Origin: Cryptomeria japonica
Lineage: Eukaryota > Streptophyta > Pinopsida > Cupressales > Cupressaceae
DNA length: 64,000 nucleotides
Assembly (NCBI RefSeq): GCF_030272615.1
Contig: NC_081406.1
Span: forward strand, 169,041,861-169,105,860
Direction of reading: 5' to 3'
The translations under genes and the position numbers were made by a program. A model generated the notes under the pieces. It did not search any database. It worked only from the letters and a program-made list of their open reading frames with translations, and was not told the DNA's origin. Positions 10,392 to 21,310 of this stretch are shown one piece after another; position 1 is the first letter of the stretch; each line of letters begins with the position of its first letter.

Positions 10392-12570
10392 TGTAATGTC
10401 ATAGATTATATACCCATGCTAGGGTGGTACAATTTCACACTTGGTTTAGGACCCGCGTTAGTGTCTTTTCCATCCTCCATTTCTAATCTCTTTTAAGCAT
10501 TTAATTGATTAATTTAATTAAATCTAAATTCATAAGTCACCTCTTCACATGTTATAAAATTGCGCCCTTTATCCTAAGCTTGCCCCTTTTTATTCCTTCA
10601 ATAAATCATTTAATCATAAACCCTAATTATGTCCTATTTTGACCTTTAAGGCCCGATTTTGCATATCAAAACATCTCAAAATCAGTTGTAACTTTGGGAT
10701 CCGCTCTAATATCATCATATCTAATGGCCCCAAAAATTTGGAGAAAATTTGGTTGGACCATGTTCAAAGTGCACATGGTCCTTGACTTGTTCCCCAAAAT
10801 TTCAAGAGCATAACCCTATGATATGATAATGCTTAACCCCAAAAGATTGGCAGGAAATTCAAATCCTAGGTTGGCTTAAACATGAAATTAAGATCTAGGG
10901 TTTCATATTTAAGAGCTCTCTTTCTGCATTTCAAGGGGTCTTCTTCTAAGAATCTAAGAGAAGGTTTTTGGAGAATAAAGAGCCTTATTTTGCAGCGAAA
11001 GAGTAGATCTTTGAAGTTTTCAACAACATTCAACATTCATCAAGAATAATATCATCAATTGGGGGCTTTTGAAGATGTAGGAGAACAATAGGAGATCACC
11101 GACTGAAGATTGGCTTGTACCTCTCCCTTGGGGTTGGGTATGGTTTCATGTTGTATTCATGTCTTTATATGAGATTCATTTTGATTCATATTTATGCTTT
11201 AGATCACTTTGCATCATGGATTTAGAGGTTTTACTTTGTCAATTATAAGTAATTAGGGTTTACTCTTTAGGGTTGCTCTGATTGTTTCCTTTCATTTTAG
11301 GATCTTGCACACATAGAAGGTTCTTGCACACACATTTTTCAGTATATTATCGACTGTTTGTTGAGGTGGAAATCCCCAAAATAGGGGTTTCACTAAGGCA
11401 AAACCCTACATAGCAACCTAAAACCCTCTTTTTTAGCTATAGGTACAAGTTTGGATCCAAGCATCGCTGAAAGTTTCAGGACTGGCAGAGCACATAGAGG
11501 CTATCTCGGGGTTCAAAACTCATCAGAAACCCCAAGGAGAGGGGCATGGTGCCCTAGTCCTGCATGTTTTCAACAACATTTGGCAGTGCAGCAGTTTGCA
11601 AATCCCAAAATCTAGTCTTGTAGTTGCAGCGTCAAACTTGCAAAATCAATACAGTTGTGTTGCACCCTGGTCCCAGACATTTTGGCTCAGATTTTAGACA
11701 CAGGTGCACCCCTGATTTTCCTTCCTAATCTGTACTTTTCAATAGTTTATCAGTTATTTTATGTTCTGCATTTATAGATTAGGGTTTGCTTTCTTACTTA
11801 CACTTTAGGTTAAATTGCATTTTGAATCATTCTTATCCCTCATTTGTAGCAAAGGAGTAGAAACCCTAAGAGGTAATCCATGACTCTCTCTTTCTTATAA
11901 GAAATAGCTGAAGTACATTACCTCCCTAGGCTTTTTCATATTATGTGAGTGTGTATGAGAGTGGGATTAGGGTTTCCATACTTAGTCTCACTTTTTCCCC
12001 TACATAGGTTTCTACAATTGTAAAAATCATCTTGTCTTTGCATTAATAGAATTGACTCTCGTTACCTAGTTTCAGTTTATGCAAACTTGTGTATCTGTTT
12101 TACCTATTTGTGTGAATGCATCTTTCTTACTTTCTCAACATCTGTGATAGTGTTGACTCCTCTTAGGGTGGCATTTGAGAACATTGTTCCTTCCTGTGCC
12201 ATTGTTAATAATTTCAACCTTGACTCGGTCTTAGAAAGATAGACTTAAATAGAAATTTGTGTATCTTTTGGGAAGTTTTATTGATGTTCTATGCAATTAC
12301 AGGTGGGGGTAGATCAACTTTTAGTCTAGGTGCAAACCTTATTTCGCTTCTTTCATGGAAACCTTCTCTCTCTCCCCTTTCCCTATTAGAGCACAAATTA
12401 GTTTTATAAGTGTTGGCGTTGGTCCAATACCTACATCAGATTGGAAAGGAAGTCGACCTTCTCTAGAGATTCAACCTCACTTTTGCAAGTCCCACACTTG
12501 GGAGGTTGTTTCCATGTTTCACAATGTTGGTGATCAATCATGATCACTAAGGGTGCAAACTTTTCTGACA
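10392..12570 (+). repeat. Tat-type LTR flanked by a polypurine tract and a PBS
   Basis: The LTR-like region starts with TGTAATGTCATAG after a polypurine tract and ends with ...TTTTCTGACA at 12570, ten bases before a PBS-like site. About 12004-12570 is clearly similar to 39755-40316, the end of the G2 3' LTR. The upstream part (10392 to about 11980) is unlike the matching part of that LTR. So either two LTR pieces are joined near 12000, or the element is chimeric. I see no gene in the region. Confidence 0.55.
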
Positions 12571-12580
12571 ATATTTTTTT

Positions 12581-12598
12581 TGGCACGCCCGGTGGGAC
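12581..12598 (+). other. G2 PBS-like site
   Basis: TGGCACGCCCGGTGGGAC lies ten bases after the ...GACA LTR end and has the look of a tRNA 3'-end complement used by Tat/Athila-type elements. I cannot say which tRNA it pairs with. Confidence 0.5.
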
Positions 12599-12729
12599 AC
12601 ATTTTCAACATATCTGCTAAGGATTCAATGCTTTTCCTGAGCAATTCATCCTTTGGAGGCAATCAATCAAGCACTTGGCAACTCTAAGGAACAAATTCAG
12701 ACTTTTGGTAAGGATCGACTACCACTCAC

Positions 12730-13344
12730 ATGCCAAGAATACACACTAGAGCATCTTCTATAGGTAATTTCCAATACTCCAAACTTTCATATTCAAATTC
12801 TAGAACTAAAGGTAGGTTTTCATTGTCACTTACAAGGGGAACTCAGGGAAAATCACCTACACCCTTAAGGTCTTAGTCTACCCCTCTTTTTATAAGACCT
12901 TCTCAATGTAGAGAGCCTACTATCCATATCAATAGACCCCTATTTACTATGGCAGTACCAAGAGCACATACCTTTGTCACCTTCAATTGTACTAGTTCCT
13001 TAGTCCTATGTCAAAAGAATGATATTCTGGTAGCAGCCTTGAAGGATATACCATTTTTTACTTGAGGAGCATCTACCTCCTCTAAAGAACATATCTAGGT
13101 TGTGTCAAACATCTGCATTGTGTTTGATGTGACTGAAGACAATGTTGCAGTGAGGCTTCTTGCCTCCTCATTCAAGGGAAAGGCCCTTCAGTGGTACAGA
13201 GGGCTAGTTCTAAACTCCATTCACAATTGGGATGAGTTAGGAGAAAAGATATGCAAACACTTTAACGAGAAAAGTTCTCATCTATCACTTACAGAGTAGT
13301 TGACAACAATAAAAAGAGCTCCCCATGAGTTCATGGGTGATTTA
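12730..13344 (+). pseudogene. G2 gag, N-terminal part
   Basis: The ATG at 12730 (MPRIHTRASS) is a plausible start. The frame reads through stops near 12872, 13063 and 13095 into a canonical gag core at 13102-13299 (AVRLLASSFKGKALQWYRGL, then a HNWDELGEKICKHF-like stretch), the conserved capsid segment of gypsy Gag. It breaks off at GEFMGDF-like codons at 13344, exactly at the C1 LTR. The continuation (NYRFQMTWDGIP) is found at 32790, so the frame was continuous before insertion. One more stop lies at 13300. Confidence 0.7.
13340..13344. repeat. Target site duplication of C1, left copy
   Basis: ATTTA before the C1 5' LTR pairs with ATTTC at 32790-32794 after the 3' LTR, 4 of 5 matching. The G2 gag frame supports C at the last position, so the left copy probably mutated. 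Confidence 0.65.
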
Positions 13345-14540
13345 TGTTGGCATTATGGATGAATTGATTATGTGTTGCATTGATGTTTTTTCATTGATGT
13401 CAACACTAGCTGATATGGTTGGTTACCGACATCGACAGACTGATTTTGGTTACCGGTAGGAGATCTAGTGTTACTGGCATATGAGACTATCTGTTGGACA
13501 CTTTTGGCATGTTTGGATCTATGGAGTATGTTTGATTTCATGTGGTACGTACTTTTGGAGCATGTCTTGGTCAGTTGGTATGGAATTGGTAATTGTATAC
13601 TATCATACACTCTAGTAAACCCTTACCGGTATTGGTTCAAGGCTTTACCGACAAAGATTTGATTGAGGAATCTTGACAGTATGCATAAGTGGTGTTGGTG
13701 CGACTTCTAGATGGATTTCAGGATGCTGAAGATGTTCTTTGATCGTGCTTCAACTTGAAGACATTGATTTGGCATGGTGGACTCAGAATAGGTCTGGTAC
13801 CTATCTAGGTTATGGAACGGTATCATGGTAACGTGTTCTCTACACATTACTTGGATGTTTTGGGATGTTCTATAAATTATCTATTATTGTTTTGGTCTTA
13901 AGACGACATGGCATATCATTGTATTATGGATTTATATTGTAATATCTTCTAGGTGGCTGACCTAATTAGTTTTGGCCTTAGGGTTTGTATAAATAAAAGG
14001 TAGAAACTCTTTGTAGAGTATCATGGTTGTGGAAAAGGTCATGGTCAAGGATTATAATGTGTAAATATTGTAATATCATTCAGGTAGAGGAGTTGGTCGA
14101 TCATTGGTGATCAAATTGGATTTAGAAGAGGATTTAGTCCTCCAGCATTGAGCTGAACCGGGACTGTAATCAGGCATGGTAGATGCTATATCTAGCATTT
14201 TACTCTATTGGATTATTGTCCATTCTTCTTGAGGTGGTTTTAACCTCTGTAGTCAATGAGACTCTTTTGTAATGAGCAGTACGCTCTAGGTAGTTTGCCT
14301 TCCCACATGAGCAGACCCCTCCTTGTAACACATACTTTCTGTAGAAGTATCATCTAACTATGGGTAGGCTTCCCACCGTGGTTTTTCCCTTTCTAGGTTT
14401 TCCACATAGAAATCATGGTGTTATGTGGTATGGTTGTTTTGCATTGATTATCTATTTATTTGTTAAGTTGCATTGTTTATCGATATCTGTTTTTGCTTTA
14501 CTGATACTTAATCTGGTTAAAGGTTATTCAATGGATTAAA
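13345..14540 (+). repeat. C1 5' LTR, main part
   Basis: It starts TGTTGGCATTATGGATGAATT and matches the 3' LTR at 31545 onward for about 1.2 kb with scattered substitutions. It includes a GTATAAATAAAAGG promoter-like stretch near 13987 and the conserved GTTTTTCCC...GGTTTTCCAC block near 14380. It stops at 14540 where the minus-strand C2 LTR begins, without its last 50-odd bases. Confidence 0.85.
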
Positions 14541-15592
14541 TGTTAGACAACTGAGAGGGGGGGTGAATCAGTTGTCAATTAATTTTAAACTAAATACAAC
14601 TTAACCAAATTTAATGCATAATACCGGTAAACCAAACTTTATGCTGGTAAACAATTTTGATAGTTAATTGCAGTACCGGTAAAGTTTAATGCATGAAATA
14701 GAAAGACAAATAACATCCACAAAACATAACACTGATATTTGTACGTGGAAACCCTGTAAGGGGAAAAACCATGGTGGGAAACCTTACCCACAATCAGATG
14801 ATACTACTGCAGATAGTATGTGTATACAATATGGAGTCTGCACATGTAGAAAGGCCAACTACCTAGAGCTCACTGCTCAATCACAAAATGGGAGTCACAC
14901 TAACTACAATTGGATGGTTAAATCCAATGATAATGTACTACTCAAAATAACATCTTCATATGTTGGATTCAGTATCGGTTAAGTTTTGATTTGTCTTCTT
15001 CAAAACCCCCTTCAATCTTGAATGATGTCTACATGTATATCTCTTCTTATATTCGCATATACCTTATGCTCTACTTCTTATTACATTCCCATATTCATAT
15101 CCATGTCCATGTCAATCTCACAAATGAGATCTTACATATATACCAAAACCTAAGACCAAATGTGTAGGTCGGCTCACTAAGATATTACAATAAAATCAAT
15201 TACAAATGAATCAATATGTGATGCATCATGTTGGCTCAATGCATTTACAATAACAACAAATCATCTTCATAATGTGTCGTGCTGATCTGGAATAGATAAT
15301 GCTTGTCGGTGCATAACCTAGACCTATTTGCTGGTAACAGTAAATATGCATAACCGATTAGACCAATGACAAAATCATCAAAACAAAGTGTCCAAACAAT
15401 GTCTTTGACATAACCAAATAATCATCAATTCATCCTTAGTGTCAGTGATCAATATAACCTGTCGGTGAACTATATACCAGTGACTATGCATAAGTCACTG
15501 AACATGCCAGTGAACATAACCAAAGATCTCCAAGTACTGACAAGTGTTGACATCAATGACAAAACCAGTGCAACACATCCAAAATACAAACA
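14541..15592 (-). repeat. C2 3' LTR
   Basis: Plus reading runs from TGTTAGACAACTGAG at 14541 to ...ATACAAACA at 15592. On the minus strand it therefore starts TGTTTGTATTTTGG and ends CTCAGTTGTCTAACA. The minus-strand polypurine tract (AAAGGGGGAGAT) lies directly outside at 15593-15604. The LTR belongs to the same broad family as the C1 LTR, including the conserved C-run near its end. Confidence 0.85.
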
Positions 15593-15978
15593 ATCTCCCC
15601 CTTTGGCATTGATGGAAACACAAGATGGAAAAACCATCTAAGTGCCAAAACAGAAATGCCAAAAACCAAAAACCAACAATCTCCAAAAGAGATCATTAAC
15701 CAGAAATCAAAATACAGATATAGAGAGTAACAATCTCTCCCCCAATGAATAATGTCTCCTCAAAAGATAATATGTTTTTCCATAGATGTCTCTCCCCCTT
15801 TGACATCAAATGCCAAAGCAATACAAAAACTAGATTCAAATAGTTCATAGAACTTATTACAAAATACCAACTTATACAATTTATCCAACTACTCCCCCTG
15901 AGAAGTAGCTCTCCTCATCAAAGCTGAAAAAAAAAATTCTCTATTAATTATGTCGGTTTGATGCCAAGCATCAACTGT
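15593..15978 (-). other. C2 3' untranslated region and polypurine tract
   Basis: Non-coding sequence between the RNase H stop and the 3' LTR. It has two CTCCCCCTTTG words (15595 and 15791), which on the minus strand read CAAAGGGGGAG, a duplicated polypurine-like signal seen in many plant copia elements. Confidence 0.7.
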
Positions 15979-16872
15979 CTAACTCTCTATCAGTGGGGTT
16001 ATAACCCCAAGCTCCTCTCTCAGATACTCAAATGTTTCCTTAGGCAAAGGCTTAGTAAAAATATCTGCAATATTCTCTTTAGTATTCACATAAACCAATT
16101 TCACTTCTTTTGCCTCAACATTCTCTTTTAGAAAATTAAATTTGATAGAAACATGTTTAGTTTTTGAGTGAAATACTGGATTCTTAGATATATCAATTGC
16201 TGCCATATTATCACAGTAAATTGTTATAGGTTCCTTGCATTTTACTTTTATATCCTTCAACATTTTCTTAATCCAAAATAGCTGGGTACAGTTAGTTGCT
16301 GTTGCAACATATTCTGGTTCTACTATTGATAAAAATATGCAATTTTGTTTCTTGCTCAACCAAGAAATTAATCTGCTACCAAGAAAGAATGCTCCACCGG
16401 TTGTGCTCTTTCTCTCATCTACATCTCCTGCCCAATTTGCATCTGTGTATGCACATAAATCAAAATTTTCATCTTTAGGATACCATAAACCAAGATTTGT
16501 TGTGCCTTGTAGATACCGGAAAATCCTTTTCACTGCTGATTCATGATTTTCTTTAGGATTACTCTAAAATCTTGAAACAATACATACTGCAATCATAATA
16601 TTAGGTCTTGTTTGTGTCAAATACAATAAACCTCCTATCATAGACTTGTATCTTGTCAGATTAACAAGTGTTGATTCATCCTTCAATGATAGTTTATCAG
16701 CTGTAGTCATAGATTTACTTACCGGTTTAGAGTTTTCCATGCCAAATTTCTTTAATATTTCCTTCAAGTACTTTGATTGACATATGAATATACCTTTATC
16801 AATTTGTGAAATCTTCAATCCTAAAAAGAATTTTATCTCCCCAATCATAGACATTTCAAATTCTTCTTGCAT
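15979..16872 (-). pseudogene. C2 RNase H and C-terminal reverse transcriptase
   Basis: The frame 16533-15979 encodes copia RNase H: RYLQGTTNLGLWYP, then YTDANWAGDVDERKSTTGG, then IYCDNMAAIDISKNPVFH, ending EELGV. It degrades the RNA strand of the replication hybrid. Just upstream, 16872-16564 encodes the reverse transcriptase end ([32 protein letters not shown]). The two parts share one frame apart from a stop at 16563. The reverse transcriptase is cut at 16872 by S1, and its other part continues at 18771 in frame. Confidence 0.85.
16868..16872. repeat. Target site duplication of S1, left copy
   Basis: TGCAT here equals TGCAT at 18766-18770. Removing one copy and S1 rejoins the C2 reverse transcriptase as ...NKMQEEFEM in frame. 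Confidence 0.9.
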
Positions 16873-17320
16873 TGTCATAACCCCTCTTTGGACATGGGAT
16901 TAAATAAAGACGATAATTAAAACATTTATTAATTAACATTAATAATATTGGAAAATCGTCTCATTTATGAGACTTCACGATTTTCCTCTAATATATGCTT
17001 ATTAATGTTTATTATTTGTTATGATTATTATTTATTATTATTGTTTTAATATAACGTTCATATTTCAATTATTAATATTATATTAACTATTAAAGAAGTT
17101 TTACCATAAAATACTATTAAAACATAAAATAGATCTATTGATACATAATATAATATTATATTTACCCTATAATGTGTTATTCAATATAAAATATGATATT
17201 GGTATACAATATAAATTATCAAAATACATTACAAATCATTAGTATGGAATAAAACCACATTACCATACGATATTAACCGATATAAAATATATAACATGCA
17301 ATATAGATTATTTATATCAA

Positions 17321-17429
17321 AACATTATGATTAATACATTATTTATAATGTATTACCTCCCGTCAGCGCATTGGTGATAACATTATGATTAATACATTAT
17401 TTATTACCTCCCATGAGCGCATTGGTGAT
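17321..17429. repeat. Tandem duplication in S1 (about 58 and 51 bp)
   Basis: AACATTATGATTAATACATT...GCGCATTGGTGAT occurs at 17321-17378 and again at 17379-17429. The second copy lacks seven bases and has a few substitutions. Confidence 0.9.
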
Positions 17430-18274
17430 ATGCGATTAACCAAGGGGTAGTGCAGATCGGGCAAGGAGCGGTGACTCCAACAGTCACCACCGCTCACCTT
17501 CTCCCTCAGTAGCCACGTCCTTTGTAGGGACCGCTCCAACACTTTCCCCCCCCCCCACTGGTATTAAAGAACAAACCGTGAGGAGGAAGAGGAAAGGAAG
17601 GAAAGGGCAGAAAGGAATAGTGGTAGGGAAAGATGGCCAGCAGTCACACTGCTTAGGAAATACATACGGTATGAACATGAGGATATAGGATTGCTATTAA
17701 TACAAAATGGTACTGCTAATATAATACAATGTTGTTAATACAGTAGGATGCTACTAATATAATTTATACAGTTAAATTGATATACTGTTAAGGCTGCTAA
17801 TGTAATACAACACATTAACTTACTCACATTTTAACATGGTAATGCTATTAGTGTAATATAACATAAAGATGTCAAACTAACGGAATGATGTTAATAAAAT
17901 CTGAAGCTAATATGTCTCGTAAAATCTGATATAAAATTGCTAATATAGTATGATATTATCAATGTAATACAATACCGAAATGTAATATAATAAAACATAG
18001 ATAACATAAAATAATGCTGATAATATAACACAATATGATGATATTAGTAACATTGTTAATATCAATGTGATAAATGGGTTCAGCAATAACCAACTACTGA
18101 CATAATGTATATATATACATATGTTTCTATGCAGAAGTTAATATTAATGAAAATATTAACATAGAGTGTAATATATTTAATAAGGATATCAAGCCAGTGG
18201 CAGACCAGACCTGACATGCGTCAGATTTGTCTGCCAATATCAGCCCCTAAACACATTACTATAATATAAAAGTA

Positions 18275-18396
18275 TACAGTAATAATATAAAGGATACTAG
18301 CAAATCCATAAATGATTGGTAATACTATTTAGTTGTATAGTAATAATATAAAAGGATACTAGTAATCCATAAATAATTGATAATACTATTTAGTTT
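18275..18396. repeat. Tandem duplication in S1 (about 62 bp)
   Basis: Two head-to-tail copies begin AGTAATAATATAAAGGATAC and end AATACTATTTAGTT, at about 18277-18334 and 18338-18396, with few differences. Confidence 0.85.
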
Positions 18397-18765
18397 ATAT
18401 ATATATACTCAAATCAGAATAAGAGTAATATAATGATATGTAAATATAGGTATTAATAATAATGGATATTAATAAAATAGTTAAGGTTACATAATACTTT
18501 AGAAGTTACTTTGTAATATCATGCAATAATTTATACAAATAATAATTAATAAATGCGTAAAAGAATTATATGAATCAGAATAAGATTGGGTATTTAATAT
18601 GGTAAGTTAGCAAGTACTTGATAGATTAAAGAAAGATCAAATATCACAGATTTGACTCATGTAAGATAGACTTGATTCTTAATCAAGGTTGTCTAAGTCA
18701 TTAGTATTTTGAAAATAGTTTGATTATGGTTAAAATTAGACCAAATCTGATATGGGGACATTACA

Positions 18766-20060
18766 TGCATCTTATTAGAAAAGTCTTTACACAATCCATC
18801 TTCTCCTCCAAAAATTATATCATCAACAAAAACTTCTATAACCAAGATTCATCATTAGTCACTTTGAAATATAGATTGATGTCAGTATTACCTTTAGTGT
18901 AACCAATCTTCAAAAGATATTTGTCCAATCTAGCATACCAAGCTCTAGGAGCTTGCTTTAATCCATACAAAGCTTTCCTTAACCTGCAAACCATATCTTT
19001 GTCTTTTGTCAATGAAAATCCATCAGGTTGTTCAATGTAAACTTCCTCTTCAAGATCACCATTTAGAAATGCACATTTAACATCCATTTGATATACTTTA
19101 TAGTTCTTGTGTGCTGCAAAAGCTAAGAATAATCTCACTGCCTCAGTTCTAGCTACCAGTGCAAAGGTTTCATTATAATCAATTCCTTCTTTCTGTGAAT
19201 ATCTATTACACATTAATCTTGCTTTGTTTCCGATTACCTTACCATCTTCATTAATTTTATTTCTAAATACCCATTTAGTTCCAATTACATTTTTGTTTAT
19301 ACGTCGGGGAACCAATGTCCATGTGTTATTCTTTTCAATTTGTTCCAATTCATCTTCCATAGCTTTAATCCAATGTTTATCTTCACATGCCTAATTAACT
19401 GATGTTGGTTCAATTTGATAAATTAAACATACCTCTTCATTTTCCAGTCTTCCTCTAGTCATAACACCTTGATACTTGTTCCCAATTATCTGACTTTCAG
19501 AGTGGTTCAATCTTACATACCGGGGTGTTTTTACTTGCTGTTGTTCTTCAGTCACTATGGAATTCTCAGATGATGCTGGTATGACTAGATCAACATTCTA
19601 TACCGATGTACTCATTGTAAGTTCATTTGATATTATCTCTATTGTCGGTTCAGAGTCCATGTACCTTGAAACATCAATCTTCACATTTGCACTCTTAACT
19701 ATTTTCTGCAATCTCTTATTGAAACATCTATATGCCTTTCTCTTAGATGAATAACCAAGAAATATTCCTTCATCACTTCTAGGATCAAATTTTTCAATAT
19801 ACTCATCTCTCCTAATATAACATTTACTTCCAAATATTCTAAAATATTTAAGAGTAGGAGTATTACCAAACCATAGTTCATGAGAGGTCTTACCGGTTTC
19901 ACCTTTGATGTGAACTCTGTTGAATGTGTAAACTGATGTATCCACTATTTCTCTCCAATATACATGAGGTATATTTGCTTCTGATATCATGCTTCTAGCT
20001 GCATCCAAAATAGTTATGTTCTTTCTTTCCACAATTCCATTCTGCTGGGGTGTCTGAGGT
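18766..20060 (-). pseudogene. C2 N-terminal reverse transcriptase and C-terminal integrase
   Basis: From 20060 down, the integrase is picked up at its PQTPQQNG motif, keeps the ERKN region and continues as an ELWFGNTPTLKYFRIFGSKCY segment to about 19598. The linker follows. Reverse transcriptase starts near 19360 ([52 protein letters not shown]) and reaches the catalytic [11 protein letters not shown] at about 18800-18830. It stops at 18771 at S1. A stop at about 19393 and one just before the catalytic box break the frame. Confidence 0.85.
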
Positions 20061-20182
20061 GACTATGCATAAGTCACTGAACATGCCGATGAACATAACC
20101 AAAGATCTCCAAGTACTGATAAGTGTTGACAAGTGTTGACATCAATGACAAAACTAGTGCAACACATCCAAAGTACCAAAAT
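20061..20182 (-). repeat. C2 5' LTR remnant
   Basis: About 120 bases match the outer end of the C2 3' LTR (15475-15592), including GACTATGCATAAGTCACTGA, with a small internal duplication of AAGTGTTGAC. The rest of the LTR is deleted; the join to integrase shares only about three bases (GTG). Confidence 0.8.
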
Positions 20183-20360
20183 TATGGTTGTTTTGCATTG
20201 ATTATCTATTTATTTGTTAAGTTGCATTGTTTACTGGTATCTGAATTTGCTTTACCGGTACTTAATCTGGTTAAAGGTTATTCACTGGATTAACTGTTAT
20301 AATTTGTTAACAACTGATTCACCCTCCCCCCCTCTCATTTTCTCACCGATTATCCTAACA
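20183..20360 (+). repeat. C1 5' LTR, terminal part
   Basis: ATGGTTGTTTTGCATTG... to ...TATCCTAACA is the last 170-odd bases of a C1-type LTR and directly precedes the PBS. Its first 110 bases repeat what is already present at 14440-14540, with several substitutions, so the LTR was not simply split. Confidence 0.8.
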
Positions 20361-20362
20361 AT

Positions 20363-20374
20363 TGGTATCAGAGC
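20363..20374 (+). other. C1 primer binding site
   Basis: TGGTATCAGAGC, the full initiator-methionine-tRNA PBS, lies two bases after the LTR end CTAACA. Confidence 0.9.
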
Positions 20375-20418
20375 CTTGGTCCTCTTTTGCAAAAGCTTAA
20401 CCACTTGAGGTAGATCCT

Positions 20419-21310
20419 ATGGTAGCTAACACTTCTAATCTACCAACAACTGTTTTCAGAAGAGAAATTCCTAAGATTGATTGAACAAACTATGGAATAT
20501 GTAAGATCATGATGGAGACTCATCTTAGATGTCTTGGCAAGGATAATTGGGAGATCACAGAGAAAGGATATACACCTTACGATCTGGCATCTGGCAATCC
20601 CACTCCTGCAGACATGGATAAGAATATTGACAATTTTTGAAAAGCTAGAAAAGCCCTCTTGTGTGCACTTACTGATAAAAAAATTATGGGATTGTCTGAC
20701 AATTCATCGGCAAAGGTTATGTTGCATAAATTGCAGACTCTGAATGAAGGTGACCCTACTATGAAAATTGCTAAACTTGATGGTTACTGGGTAAGCTATG
20801 AAAACTTGAATATGGAAGATAATGAAAGAATTGTTATGTTTATGGAAAGAGTAAATGAGATTGTTATGGGAATTCAATGTTGTGGAGGATCCTTGAGTGA
20901 AGATGAAATAGTTTCCAAAGTCTTGAGAGCCCTTCCACCAACTTACAAGATGAAGGAAACTGCAATTAATGAGTTGAGAACAATGGAAAACTCTTCAGTT
21001 AACAGAGACATTTTGATTGGGAAATTATCTGCCTTTGAACTTGAAGAATTTGGATCTTCTAGAGTTGTAAAGTCTAAACCTTATTTTCATGCATCATCAT
21101 CATCATCTACTAGCAAAAGTGATTGGAAAGTCCTATATGCAAAAGAACTAGAAGACATGAGGAAAGAAGATGAAGAACTTGAACAACTTGAAGCCTTAAT
21201 TGCTAGAAGAGTACCTAAAGGTCCGACAAGAAGTAAGTATGAAGGAAAAGCACCTTTTAAATGTTTTTAAATGTAATAAGATTAGTCATTTTGCTTCTAG
21301 ATGTCCTTAA
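20419..21310 (+). pseudogene. C1 gag
   Basis: The ATG at 20419 (MVANTSNLP) lies 45 bases after the PBS. The copia Gag reads through stops at about 20482 and 20638 into a 203-residue open stretch with a typical UBN2-like capsid (ARKALLCALTDKKI, NERIVMFMERVNEIV, VLRALPPTYKMK). A Ser-rich linker and a Glu-rich segment before the CCHC zinc knuckle follow. One extra T in a T-run at about 21266-21270 shifts the frame inside the knuckle (KCF, then KCNKISHFASRC). It would form the particle and bind RNA. Confidence 0.8.

Larger units (their letters stand above)
5517..12570 (+). mobile_element. G1b: 3' half of a Tat-type Ty3/gypsy retrotransposon
   Basis: A plus-strand gypsy element resumes in an extra RNase H domain near 5517 and runs through integrase to 7106. 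A non-coding stretch, an antisense plant-mobile-domain pseudogene, a polypurine tract at 10377-10391 and an LTR starting at 10392 follow. An extra RNase H just before integrase, and an antisense accessory frame between integrase and 3' LTR, are both known from the Tat group of plant gypsy elements. That all parts belong to one element is inference from order and orientation. The 5' half presumably lies beyond G1, left of the window. Confidence 0.6.
16873..18765 (+). mobile_element. S1: solo LTR, 1.9 kb, inserted in C2 reverse transcriptase
   Basis: The block starts TGTCATAACCCC and ends GGGGACATTACA, with perfect 5-bp target duplications outside. It is AT-rich, has no credible gene, and carries no PBS, polypurine tract or second LTR, as expected of a solo LTR left by recombination. 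The ends suggest a gypsy LTR; orientation is uncertain. A GC-richer patch with a run of nine or more C lies at 17440-17600. A small non-autonomous element is the alternative. Confidence 0.8.
14541..20182 (-). mobile_element. C2: internally deleted Ty1/copia element, antisense to C1
   Basis: Read on the minus strand, C2 has only the first 120-odd bases of its 5' LTR (20182-20061), then jumps straight into integrase. PBS, gag, protease and the front of integrase are gone. The rest of integrase, reverse transcriptase and RNase H follow, then a 3' UTR, a polypurine tract and a complete 3' LTR (14541-15592). The solo LTR S1 lies within reverse transcriptase. I cannot see a clean target duplication. 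Instead a stretch of about 110 bases of C1 LTR sequence is present on both sides. Confidence 0.75.

Noticed and set aside
17545-17562. C-run in S1 as a quadruplex or telomere-like element
   Set aside because: It is a single homopolymer run without the spaced G-tracts needed.
20361-20376. tRNA-like words (TGGTATCAGAGC) at several places
   Set aside because: These are primer binding sites complementary to the 3' end of a tRNA, not tRNA genes; no cloverleaf surrounds them.
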